Assembly (NCBI GenBank): GCA_958450365.1
Contig: CAUEEP010000727.1
Coordinates: 310,001 to 374,000 of the forward strand
From: Mesorhabditis belari
Taxonomy: Eukaryota; Nematoda; Chromadorea; Rhabditida; Rhabditidae
DNA length: 64,000 nt
Direction of reading: 5' to 3'
Both the position numbers and the translations under genes were made by a program. Under the pieces are notes generated by a model. It worked only from the letters and a program-made list of their open reading frames with translations. It was not told the origin of the DNA and did not search any database. Shown piece after piece: positions 31,301-39,736 of the stretch (position 1 is its first letter; each line of letters starts with the position of its first letter).

Positions 31301-34300
31301 CTTAAACTTTTAGACTTATTAGAGATTCATTTAGCCTTGCTTTGTAAGCTTGTAAGCTTTGCAAGCTTTGTAAGCTTTGTAAGCTGAATATCTCTCAATT
31401 TTCTCATAAAGCTAATCTTTTATAAAGCAAAGTCTCGATGAAATTGAAAGATATTGAGTTGGTATATTATATTATATTATTTCCTTACTCACTTTTTAAT
31501 GAAACATCTTTTCCGTCGTGAATTCTGTGCATATCTTTGAACCATTGCATCAAGCGACCACCAATCGAGTCAAGCTCCGAGCGGGAACACACTAAAATTG
31601 ATATTTAATACTTTTTAATTTGTTATTTTCTACGTTTCCTATCGTTTTTGGGGTAGGCTAGTTTCCGCAATTTTTTTGCGCAACAGGGTCATTTGCGCAA
31701 CTAGGTCGTTTGCGCAGCTCGCCATAACTCTCTTCTAAGTGGACCAATCTTTCTGATTTTGGTTTCATTTTGTTGCACTTATTGAGATCTACAAAATGAA
31801 ACCAAAATCATAAAGATCGGCCCACTTAGAAGAAAGTTATGGCGAGTTGCGCAAACGACCCTGTTGCGCAAATGACCCTGTTGCGCCAAAAAAAAGTCGC
31901 GGAAACTAGCCTACCTACTTTTTTTTACTTTTTCTATCGTTTTTTCTTTATTCTTTCCTTTCAACACGGTGTTTTATTTTAACGGGTATTTTATAATAAA
32001 TCTTATTTGTATTTTATAAAAAAAAAAGAAATCCTTTTTAACATATTTAACATATTTAACAATATTTGCGATAAAAATGATCAAAAAAAGACAATTAATA
32101 TAGCGATTTTAGACAGTATCCTCTAGCTTTAACAAACAATTCTTCTTTTATTCAACTTTTTAATTCTTTTTAATTCTTTTTAGTTCACTTTAATGTAAAT
32201 CGATTATTCAATAGAAATATTCAATAGAAATTTAATGCAAATTGTAGCCTGTACTTTAAAGTCTATAGTTTGTACTTTTATAATGCAATTGTTTTTAAGG
32301 AAACTTTCAGAAAATGAATAAAACTCTCATTTGAATACAATAAATACAGTATGTTTAGAAATACATACAGTCTTTTCTGATCAAAACGTTTTCTAAAACA
32401 AGCTACCGACGAGCTACCGTACTTCAGCATTGTACTAGGACAACAGAACTAGCTTCTCAAGCTTTTTTTCTCTCGTTTTTATCGAAAAGAATGGCAACAA
32501 CTCTTGCAACATTGAAACTTTTCTGTTTTATATTATAATTGTATAATTATTATAATAATTTTGTAAAGATACATATATGCCTTATCCAAAAAAAAATCAT
32601 TACTTTTCTCTTCTACTTTCTTCTACTTCAACAAAAAGCACTTAATACGAGTCTACTTTATTTTCCTGTCAACCTAACTTTACCTAACTTTAATCAAGAT
32701 CGAGTTGAGCTACAGTATTGCTTATTTTGAAACGATAGAAGATTCTACTGTAGACTTTTTGATGATTCATCTAGCTACAGTAGAAATAAAAAAAAAGCCT
32801 TTATCAATTCCTCTTTAAGCACTTACAATGTTTCTCTTGTCTCTCGTGTTTCGCCGCATCCGAAAGGAGATTGTGCTGAAAAGTGGGGAATTCTTTTGGG
32901 AATTTATGGCATTCTTTCAAAAAAAGAGCCGCTTTTTTTAAAAGTCTCATCAAAAACAATAAATTTAAAGATTTCTTTAAGAAAAAAACCCATTGACAAA
33001 CAATTGCCTTTATCATAAAAACGATGCGGTAGTTTTTCTTTCAAAAATTTCTCCGATCTTGACCTAGTTTTTACATTTTAACTACCGCATTCTCTCTAAT
33101 AGTAGTACACGAGTTGATGCTTATTTTACAGTTCCCAAGCTTTTGCAGAAGCTCAACCCTCTAATCCCCCACAAGATCTCATCGTCAGCTACATTTTCCG
33201 ACCCCACATCGATAGGTTCTGATAAGCGGTTCTCGAGATTTCGATGAATTTAGGCGACGCTCAGTGTGCACTACTATTAGAGAGAATACGGCAACTTGTA
33301 TTAAACAATGAGGAAATAAACAAATTTAAACAATATATATGTCGTAGCCGTTTACGAAATTCAGCCGTTAACGAATCAGCCGTTAACGAATAAAATTTTT
33401 CCCTAGCCGCTAACGAATCGTTCGTTAACGGATAAAATATTGATAAAATTGTAATCGAGTCACCGTAATCTCTCTCTAATATTAGTGCATCCTGAGCGTT
33501 GCCTAAATTGCTCGAAATCTCGAAAATCTAGCTTAAATTTGCTTAAGTGTTTCTTAAATAAAATAATATGTCATTTTTATTAAGAGAATTTTAATTCAAT
33601 TGGCGTATTAAATAGGTTTTTTTGGGAAATACGATTTATTATTTTATTTAAGAAACGCTTAAGCAAATTTAAGCTAAATTTTCGAGATTTCGAGCAATTT
33701 AGGCAACGCTCAGGATGCACTAATATTAGAGAGAGATTACGGTGACTCGATTACAATTTTATCAATATTTTGAGCCTAAAAGTCGCGTAGTTATTACTAT
33801 TTTATTGATAATTTGGTGACTATTCAGAGAAAAACTAATTTAAAATCGAATATTTTTATAAACAAAACAAAAAAAAACATTTCCCCAACCTGGTGCTTCT
33901 TTCTCAGCAACTCTTCATCGTTTCCGTGCTCAATGTACTTGTGTTTGCCAAGTTTTTCTCTAAAAATTTCAATAATTCATTTAGTTCTCGTAATTTATGT
34001 GAAATATTAATCCTTAACATAAAAATGCGTAAAAAAGAAGGGATTGATAGGTTACGGTAAACGTCTCTAAAGGTTTAACTAAAGGTAAACGTCTCTAAAG
34101 GTTCTCTAAAGGTCACCATCACTTTTAAAGGGGTACTCTGGGTCTGAAAAGTATCTTTCAAGAATCGCGGTCATTTATAGATTACCGTATTCTCTCTAAT
34201 AGTAGTGCACACTGAACGTCGCCTAAATTCATCGAAATCTCGAGAACCGCTTATCAGAACCTATCGATGTGGGGTCGGAAAATGTAGCTGACGATGAGAT

Positions 34301-35889
34301 TTAGTGGGGGATTTGAGTGTTGAGCTTCTGCAAAAGCTTGGAAACCGTAAAATAGTCATCAACTCGGCTCGGTGGGTACTATTAGAGAGAATACGGTATT
34401 CGCTGCGTTTTAGTCTCCTCTACAACTATTTTCTGAATGAAAAACAAGATTTTCAATCAAGAAATGAAGAAAAACGCATTTTTTGCTTTCCTCCTCACCC
34501 TAAAACGTGGATATTTTAAGTGCAACAAAATGACACCAAAATCATCGGCTAAAGATCGACTCACTTAGAAAAAAGTTATGGCGAGCTGCGCAAATGACCC
34601 AGTTGCGGAAAGGACCCAGTTACGCAAAAAAAAAAATTGCGGAAATTAGCCTACCCCAGGATAATTAAGAAAAGGTGAAAATCAGACTTAAGAAAACGTG
34701 AAAAACAAGTGCTCAATTTAACACTGACTTTCCTTAGGCCCGAGTACCCCTTTAAAATCATTTATTTACTCATTCCCAACAAATCTAGCCTACCAAATTA
34801 CAATATAATTACAGTAAACCTTTCATTTAAACAATTATAAGTCATTTTGAACCTTATTTAAACAAAATTTGAAGGAAAAAGGGCAAATTTGAGTTGTTCG
34901 AAGAAATTTGCAAACTTTAAAACATTTCCAATTATTTACAATCAACAATTGTACAATATAATAAATTTAAATCGATTCCAAGTGTTTGCAATGAACAATT
35001 GTACAATATAGTACAATATAGTAAGAAGAAATGTAAACCTGGCAACTTCTCTCTTCACACAAAGTGCTTTATCGACGGCGACGAAACAGATGAATCCTTG
35101 ACCGCATCCTCGAGCCGAGCACAGCTCATCTGGAATTCGTTTTAGATATCAATTTAGGGGAGTGGGACAAATGCGACCTTTTTTTTTTTGCGCACCCGGA
35201 CTTTTGCACACCTTTTTTTCCGCACCTTGCCCATTAGCGCACCTTTTTTCGCGTTTTAAAGCTAATATTAAGCTCTAAAAGCTCTAAAAAGCTAATATTA
35301 ACCAATTTCTATTCCAAAAGTTGTTTTTCTAGGTAATTTTAGGGCGTAGAATTCAAATTTTGACATAACAGAGCGTGTGGAACCAATTTGAAAGACAAAA
35401 CGGCTAGATCAAATTACAGTCGTCGATTGTCGATCTTTCTCTTTGTATAACTCCGTCCGTTTGTTTCCACAAGCTCTGATATGTCAAAATTTCGATTCTA
35501 CGCCCTAAAATTACCTAGAAAAACAACTTTTGGAATAGAAATTGGTTAATATTAGCTTTTTAGAGCTTTTAGAGCTTAATATTAGCTTTAAAACGCGAAA
35601 AAAGGTGCGCTAATGGGCAAGGTGCGGAAAAAAAGGTGCGCAAATGTCCGGGTGCGCAAAAAAAAGGTCGCATTTGTCCCACTCCCAAATTTAGATATAA
35701 ATTTAGATATAAACTTAGAATAAATATAAATGCTATAAAATCTATATAAAATGACAAACTTTGATCAAAAGCTGATGAATGATAGACATGAACGGTGTGC
35801 GAGTCGATCGTTCCCCACGCCACACCACAACAAAGACCCAATAACACGCAAATCTCTGCGCGCATTTCCCTAAAAAACGTTTTCATCAA
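22344..35889 (-). CDS. test-1: Testican/SPOCK-like secreted proteoglycan core protein
   Basis: Ten exons join in phase to 301 codons: 35760-35889, 35039-35129, 33890-33959, 32827-32875, 31493-31591, 25387-25470, 24915-24977, 24750-24875, 22484-22627, 22344-22393. Exon 1 encodes a signal peptide (MRAEICVLLGLCCGVAWG). A small Cys-rich module follows (CSARGCGQGFICF). The SPARC-type extracellular calcium-binding domain comes next: CSRSELDSIGGRLMQWF, the canonical EF-hand DGNDDGQLSQKE, KEPCLTHFFDLC, and a second EF-hand VIDGEISVDEWCDCF. A thyroglobulin type-1 repeat follows: FIPRCDLEGFYQPEQCHGG, then QCWCVDKYG. The tail is acidic (SYEEEEDLHARM). This order is that of testicans, which are secreted matrix proteoglycan cores. 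No complete Kazal domain is visible. Introns are large and repeat-filled; the one at 25471-31492 contains another gene on the opposite strand. Confidence 0.92.
23083..23365. repeat. Three tandem copies of a 95-base dispersed repeat
   Basis: Each copy has TAAGATGTTCTTTGTG, GGAATCGCTCACAATCTGGC and GCCCTGCTAGATAG. It belongs to the same family as 19215-19690 and the srx introns. It lies in the testican intron 22628-24749. Confidence 0.8.
23689..23790. mobile_element. Short TACCGTATT-type MITE
   Basis: Inverted ends TACCGTATTTTCTGTAATAG and complement surround an inner copy of the TGCACTACTATTACAG segment. The element is about 100 bases. Confidence 0.75.
23891..24261. mobile_element. TACCGTATT-type MITE with internal duplications
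   Basis: Inverted ends are TACCGTATTTACTCTATTAG and its complement (24242-24261). Inside is a direct duplication of a unit of about 55 bases containing CTCTAATAGTGGGGTCGTCT. Located in a testican intron. Confidence 0.75.
25009..25262. mobile_element. MITE family A, copy 1
   Basis: Inverted ends TACCGTATTTTCTCTAACAG and complement. The internal sequence is shared with copies at 30200, 30507, 33083, 34183 and 41351 (CTATTGATGTGGGGTCGGAA, TGAGATCTAATGGGGGATTT). Located in a testican intron. Confidence 0.88.
25484..25745. repeat. TTCTACTAC triplet-type minisatellite
   Basis: About 260 bases of TCTACTACT/TCGTCTACT units lie in the testican intron directly upstream of the EF-hand exon (25387-25470). 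The tract is open in several frames on both strands only because it is a triplet repeat. Confidence 0.9.
26055..26250. promoter_or_regulatory. Purine-rich then pyrimidine-rich block
   Basis: The block runs GGAAAGAAAGGGGATCGAGG ... then CTCCTTTCCCTCACCCC. Similar blocks lie near the starts of the BPI genes (14685, 15825), the testican gene (37060), and the nested gene (28020). No gene start is evident beside this copy, which lies inside a testican intron. A promoter role is a guess. Confidence 0.3.
26448..26885. repeat. Expanded TTGCGCAACTGGGTCC element
   Basis: About ten copies of a unit of 17 bases or so (CTGGGTCCTTTGCGCAA and variants) run from 26450 to 26670. The palindromic core of the element follows (26675-26870, GTGGACCAATCTTTATGATT and complement). 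The complete version of the element is at 31652-31914. Confidence 0.85.
27708..27779 (-). tRNA. tRNA-like sequence, probably a pseudogene
   Basis: On the - strand the A box (TAGTGTAATGG) and B box (GGTTCGAGTCC) are clear, the acceptor arms pair with one mismatch and wobbles, and TTTTT follows the 3' end. The T stem has one mismatch, and the anticodon arm (GTTGCTCGGTACCCAGA) does not form five pairs, so no anticodon can be assigned. It is either a decayed tRNA or an unusual one. It lies in the testican intron. Confidence 0.45.
27865..27955. repeat. TTGCTTACAAAA repeat
   Basis: Six or seven 12-base units (ATTGCTTACAAA and ATTGTCTACAGA variants) lie in the testican intron. Confidence 0.8.
28015..28115. 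promoter_or_regulatory. Purine-to-pyrimidine block upstream of the nested gene
   Basis: GAGGGAGGAAAGGGGGTGGA is followed by TCCATCCCCTTCCCCTCC. It lies about 800 bases before the nested + strand gene. Similar blocks lie near other gene starts here. A regulatory role is inferred. Confidence 0.3.
28290..28626. repeat. AGTTTAAGCC minisatellite
   Basis: About thirty copies of a 10-base unit, with AGTTTAAACC and TGTTTAAGCC variants. It lies between the tRNA-like sequence and the nested gene. Confidence 0.95.
28884..28893 (+). promoter_or_regulatory. Probable trans-splice acceptor of the nested gene
   Basis: AGTTATTTAG is followed by three bases and then the ATG at 28897. Inferred spliced-leader site. 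Confidence 0.4.
28897..30816 (+). CDS. Small single-pass membrane protein with PY and PTAP motifs (nested gene)
   Basis: Three exons (28897-28967, 29903-30068, 30790-30816) join exactly in phase to 87 codons. Splice sites are strong: AAG|GTGAGA, TTCTCAG, GAG|GTAAAA, TTTTTCAG. Residues 7-23 form one hydrophobic segment (NGFAGALFFFVFLYFLA) followed by RYMRR, so the C-terminus is probably cytoplasmic. The tail is Pro/His/Gln-rich (QPPPYPHQ, QFHHQHHFNQ) and carries PPPY, PTAP and PPSY followed by a Cys-containing end (CDLECEYF). PPxY motifs bind WW-domain (Nedd4-type) ubiquitin ligases, and P(T/S)AP binds TSG101/ESCRT-I. An endosomal-sorting adaptor is therefore a reasonable guess. I do not recognise the family. 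The gene lies in a testican intron on the opposite strand. Confidence 0.75.
29213..29495. repeat. TAGTAGCTAGTAAC minisatellite
   Basis: Short AGTAGCT, AGTAACT, AGTAACGAGT and AGTGACT units, with a higher-order repeat of about 60 bases, lie in the first intron of the nested gene. Confidence 0.9.
30200..30427. mobile_element. MITE family A, copy 2
   Basis: Ends are CTCTCTAATAGTAGT and complement. The internal sequence is shared with the other A copies. It lies in the second intron of the nested gene, next to copy 3. Confidence 0.85.
30507..30721. mobile_element. MITE family A, copy 3
   Basis: Ends are TACTGTATTCTCTTTAATAG and complement. It lies in tandem orientation with copy 2, and both are preceded by TTCTTAGAGAATATGGATT. 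The copy 2/3 block therefore looks like a duplication of about 300 bases rather than two insertions. Confidence 0.85.
31652..31914. mobile_element. Palindromic element with TTGCGCAAC termini
   Basis: The arms read TAGGCTAGTTTCCGCAATTT and its complement, with GCGCAACAGGGTCATTTGCG motifs and a centre GATTTTGGTTTCATTTTGT. It is the intact counterpart of the expanded copy at 26448-26885. A half copy is at 34517-34655. Confidence 0.85.
32210..32490. repeat. Inverted segmental duplicate of 37565-37615 plus 40095-40270
   Basis: The sequence CAAGCTACCGACGAGCTACC and surrounding sequence match the complement of sequence on both sides of the mariner (37759-40038). This locus is the uninterrupted version, or close to it. 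Confidence 0.65.
33083..33292. mobile_element. MITE family A, copy 4
   Basis: Ends are TACCGCATTCTCTCTAATAG and complement. The internal sequence is shared with the other copies. Located in a testican intron. Confidence 0.85.
33437..33770. mobile_element. Long near-perfect palindrome related to MITE family A
   Basis: Each arm of about 150 bases reads ATTGATAAAATTGTAATCGA, GTCACCGTAATCTCTCTC and GCTCGAAATCTCGAAAA. The arms meet at about 33600. It shares GCATCCTGAGCGTTGCCTAA with the A elements but lacks their right half, so it looks like a fold-back derivative. Confidence 0.85.
34127..34757. mobile_element. Nested TIR element (TTTTAAAGGGGTACTC)
   Basis: The left end TTTTAAAGGGGTACTCTGGG and the right end (complement, 34737-34757) enclose MITE A copy 5 (34183-34398) and a half copy of the TTGCGCAAC element (34517-34655). 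The left part is duplicated at 41190-41350, next to another A copy. Confidence 0.6.
34183..34398. mobile_element. MITE family A, copy 5
   Basis: Ends are TACCGTATTCTCTCTAATAG and complement. It lies inside the larger element at 34127-34757. Confidence 0.88.
35158..35687. mobile_element. 530-base palindromic element (GGGAGTGGGACAAATGCGAC)
   Basis: The arms are GAGTGGGACAAATGCGACC and complement, followed by GCGCACCCGGACTTTTGC-type and GTTTTAAAGCTAATATTAAG segments in mirror order. It fills the first intron of the testican gene. I see no open reading frame of its own. Confidence 0.88.
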
Positions 35890-36126
35890 TTAAAGCTAAT
35901 ATAATAAAGAAAAAAAAACATTTTCAAACTTTCGTTTAAAGCATTTTCTTTAAAATTTCGATTTTCCTTTACAATTTTGAGCATTTGTAAAGAAAAATTT
36001 GATGAATTGAATTCAATTGAATCGAATTTTTAAAAATGAAATAATCTGGTTACTGTAGGCAAAAAAAAGAAGACAGAAATCAAGTATATAATATAATAAA
36101 ATCAAGTTCAAAGATTTTACCCTATC

Positions 36127-36292
36127 TACAGCACTGGACAATGAAATATGATATTTGAAAAACGATCGTCACTTTCGCGCGTCTGTAACTCCCTTGTCTT
36201 TGCCTTTAAACTATTAGTGTTATACATTTTCTGAAAGCTCTTTTCAAGGGCTACACAATGGTAATATTAATATTTCGTTGTCCAGTAGTGTA
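36127..36292. mobile_element. Deleted copy of the TACTGGACAATGAAA MITE
   Basis: It matches the left part of 21325-21560 almost base for base (ATATTTGAAAAACGATCGTC). It then jumps to the terminal GTCCAGTAGTGTA, so most of the right arm is lost. Confidence 0.8.
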
Positions 36293-36295
36293 TAT

Positions 36296-36490
36296 GTTAC
36301 GTCCGAATCTGAGGAGACGTCCATCTCCGATCCGAACGTCCGAATCTGAGGAGATTCATTCTCCTCTGAAACGGACGTCCGACTCAGAGTCGGACGTCCA
36401 TCTCTGAGTCGGACGTCCGTTTCAGAGGAGAATGAATCTCCTCAGATTCGGACGTCCGGATCGGAGATGGACGTCTCCTCAGATTCGAAA
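36296..36490. repeat. Complex palindrome of GGACGTCC / TCTGAGGAGA motifs
   Basis: Nested inverted repeats are built from CGTCCGAATCTGAGGAGA, AACGGACGTCCG and GACTCAGAGTCGGACGTCC. The whole can fold into one long hairpin. GC-rich compared with surroundings. Confidence 0.8.
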
Positions 36491-36819
36491 GTAACTATAT
36501 ATATATATAAATACTTTATTTAGAAAGAAATAAAGTGCGAAAAGGACGTGAAAAATGTAGCAGATAAAAGATGACAAAGTCTTAGAGGACTTAGAATGCA
36601 ACGAAGTAGCCCTTTTAAAATCAGACACGGTGGAGATCAAACGCAACTTGTCGGGGAAGGGCATTCCAAACTTTAATCACACAATTTACAAAAAAAGCTC
36701 TAGAGGATTTAGAGAAAGAGATTTTACTCTATCTATAATACAGTTATTACTTTAACTAGGTAGTCTTATGAAGTTGAAGTTGAGCTGATGGAAAGATAGA
36801 AATACGGTTGTAAAGTAAA

Positions 36820-37020
36820 TAAGGTATAAGGCCATATTCTAACGACGATGAAACGCATGTCGATGTAGCTCATTGGTAGAGCGTCCGACCGATAAGCGAG
36901 ACTCGTTCGCCCGATACTCGGTAAGCGAGCTCGCGGGTTCAAGTCCGATCTTTTGGATTCCTCAACTCATAAAAGAACCGTAAAATTTCAAGGGTGAAGT
37001 TTCAAGTCACTGACGAGTCC
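36820..37020 (+). mobile_element. tRNA-derived SINE, copy 1
   Basis: A box (TAGCTCATTGGTAGAGC) and B box (GCGGGTTCAAGTCC) are separated by an enlarged, unpaired middle. TCAACTCATAAAAGAACC follows. The 5' flank and 3' tail are shared with 55815-55995, which shows a dispersed element rather than a tRNA gene. Confidence 0.65.
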
Positions 37021-37059
37021 CGTTCAATCGATCTGGCCATTTGTTGGATCAAATGCTTG

Positions 37060-37240
37060 GATGAGATTGGAGGAGGGGGACATCTGTGAGAAATGAGGAG
37101 TGAAATGGAAAAGAGAAAGAAAGGAAGGACCCTCTGTTACACCAATGCTTTTTGATGGAGGAGAAAGAAGTGTTGGGAGAAAGAGAGATCCATTCCCCTT
37201 CCCCTCTTCTTCCCTCTTCTTCCCCTCTTCTTCCCAGCTG
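37060..37240. promoter_or_regulatory. Purine-to-pyrimidine block upstream of the testican gene
   Basis: GGAGGAGGGGGACATCTGTG ... changes to CCTTCCCCTCTTCTTCCC repeats. It is 1.2 kb upstream of the testican start codon (35889, - strand). A promoter role is inferred from similar blocks near other starts. Confidence 0.35.
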
Positions 37241-38052
37241 CACATTCACCCTTTCAAGTGTAAACTTTCGACTAATAAACGTCTTTGTAGAAATAAAAGA
37301 ATTACTTAAGAAAAAAAAAAGAATTGAATCAATTCACAACTCTTGGGGAAAGCTACCGTAATCCTCGGGAAAGCTACCGTAATCCCAGTGTTCAACCTTT
37401 TAAGGAAGCTCAACCTTCAACCTATTGTATAGCCAAGAAAAGTACTTCTAAAACTTCAAAATTTTCAAACTAAAAGATCATCTTCTGATAAAGCTATCGT
37501 TATTCTTCAATTTATCTAATTGTAAACTAAGCTAGACTAAAGCTAGACTAAAGCAAAACTCGAAGCTCAAGCGAGAACAAAAGCTTGAGAAGCTAGTTCT
37601 GTTGTCCTAGCAAATGGATACAAATATCAAAAGAAAATCATTTCTGTAAAACATTACTTCTGATAAAACTTGAATACAAGTTACTGATAAGCATAAGTTA
37701 TCGTTATTTAAATTTAACTTCAATTTATCTAATTGTAAACTAAGCTATACTAAAGCTATTTGGTTGAGGAAAAAGTAATGTCGGTTTTGAATTCCCGTTG
37801 TTGGCAATTCTCGAGTTCTTCGCTTATGCGATTTTTTTTTCAAATAGATATCAGCTAGACATTCTATACTTTCATATTATATTTAACTTTTACAAATTTT
37901 TACAAATTTAACAATATTTTCAGGTACAAAATGCAAGACAGAAAAGTTTCGATTTCGAGCCGCTTTGTGGTATGATTTTAAATAAGGGAAATCGACGAGC
38001 TTGGTTGGAAACTTCTGCACCTTATACTTCGGACCTAACCCCATCAGATTAT

Positions 38053-38178
38053 TTTGGTCAGCACCTTTTGGTCAGCACCTTTTGGTCAGCACCTTTTGGT
38101 CAGCACCTTTTGGTCAGCACCTTTTGGTCAGCACCTTTTGGTCAGCACCTTTTGGTCAGCACCTTTTGGTCAGCACCT
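38053..38178. repeat. TTTTGGTCAGCACC, nine copies, in mariner
   Basis: Nine perfect 14-base units lie between two copies of the TAACCCCATCAGATTATTTT segment, which encodes the region of the third catalytic Asp. The unit length is not a multiple of three, so the frame is destroyed. Confidence 0.95.
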
Positions 38179-38676
38179 AACCCCATCAGATTATTTTGTT
38201 TCGGTCGTTGAAGAGTTTTCTTATGGGAGAAAAGTTCGAGAATCATGCACAGATCAAAAAAAAAGCAGTCGACACTTATTTTGGCTCGGAAATCTTCTGC
38301 TTATCTTCTGCCGGACTTTCGAATTCGACTTTCTTGTATGATTTTAAACAAGGGAAATCCGCGGCTGAATCGCATCGGACAATCATTGAAGTTTTTGGGG
38401 GGAAGACAGCATTAGCGAAAGACAATGCCAAAGATGGTTTCAGGTTTCAGCGGTTCAAAGATGGAAATGAAAGTCGCCAAGACGAGGAACGATCTGGACG
38501 ACCCCAGGAGATTTCAGATGAGAATTTGCTTGATACCATTGAACTCAATCCAACCATTACCACTTGTGAGTTAGCGGACGCATTTGGGATGAACCAAAAA
38601 ACAATCGACAACCACTTATATCAATTAGGAAAAACAATTCACTGCGGAATATGGGCTCCTCATGAACTGACTCAAG

Positions 38677-39065
38677 GTGTGGCGAATAGCCACTAAAAGT
38701 TATCTAACTCTGACAGCTTAAAAATTGGAAAAATATTGAGGAAATCGGTGCGCCTTCATTTTATTTCGCGCCCCAAATCATTTATTGTTTTGTAGCTTGT
38801 TAGCTGAGTATCTTGTGTTAAAGCCTATATAAGGCAACTGTTGTTCATTTGTTTTCGGTTATCTTTCATTTCTTTTTTCTGCTTTCCTCTCATTTTTTTT
38901 TTGTGAAAGTTGTGTCCTAATTAGGACGAAATTGTTTCTGTTTTTATCGTTACTTTAATTCAATTGTCGATATTGTGTGAAAGTTGCTGAAAACGTGAGC
39001 TCAAGCTCAAGTGAGAGCTCAAAGATTTCGAGTCAATCGGCTATGGAATAAAGTGCTTTTTTAGT
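38677..39065 (+). mobile_element. LTR-like insertion within the mariner
   Basis: A 389-base insertion is flanked by the 5-base direct repeat TCAAG (38672-38676 and 39066-39070). It contains a TATA-like CCTATATAAGGC (about 38824), a T-rich stretch, and AATAAAGTGC (about 39047), the signals expected of a solo LTR. Terminal TG/CA are not at the exact borders, so the identity is tentative. Confidence 0.55.
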
Positions 39066-39564
39066 TCAAGAGAGATCAGATATCTCAAAACAAGAAATAA
39101 CGTGTCTTGAGTGAAGAGTACCAAGCACGCAAAGAATATTTCTTTACACAAGGCAACAAAACAACTCGTGTTACCGTTAGCTCTACTCTCCTTCAAAAAG
39201 GCAAATCTCATGATTTTTGAGGAAGAATTTTAACATCTGATGAAACATGGATTCAATATGAGAATGTGAAGCGCAAAAATCAGTGGCTTTCTCTAGGTCA
39301 ACCCGCACAACAAACTTCAAAATCCGGTATTCATGGAAAGAAACTTATGCTTTGCTGTTGGTGAAATACAAAAGGTTTAGAGTATTATGAGTTGTTGAAT
39401 CCGAGTGTAACTGTCACCGCTGATCTTTATTCAAAACAGTTGATGAGAGTTAACGAGGCTTTAAAGAAATTGGGCGTTGAAATATCAAAAGTGCTATTTT
39501 TGCATAATAATGCAAAACCTCACACTGCAAAAATCACTCACCAAAAAATCGACAAGCTTGGTTG

Positions 39565-39736
39565 GGAACCTCTGCTCTGGGAACCTCTGCTCTGGGAACC
39601 TCTGCTCTGGGAACCTCTGCTCTGGGAACCTCTGCTCTGGGAACCTCTGCTCTGGGAACCTCTGCTCTGGGAACCTCTGCTCTGGGAACCTCTGCTCTGG
39701 GAACCTCTGCTCTGGGAACCTCTGCTCTGGGAACCT
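39565..39736. repeat. GGGAACCTCTGCTCT, twelve copies, in mariner coding region
   Basis: Perfect 15-base units (five codons, WEPLL) lie in frame in the transposase, immediately before the YSPD motif. Confidence 0.95.
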
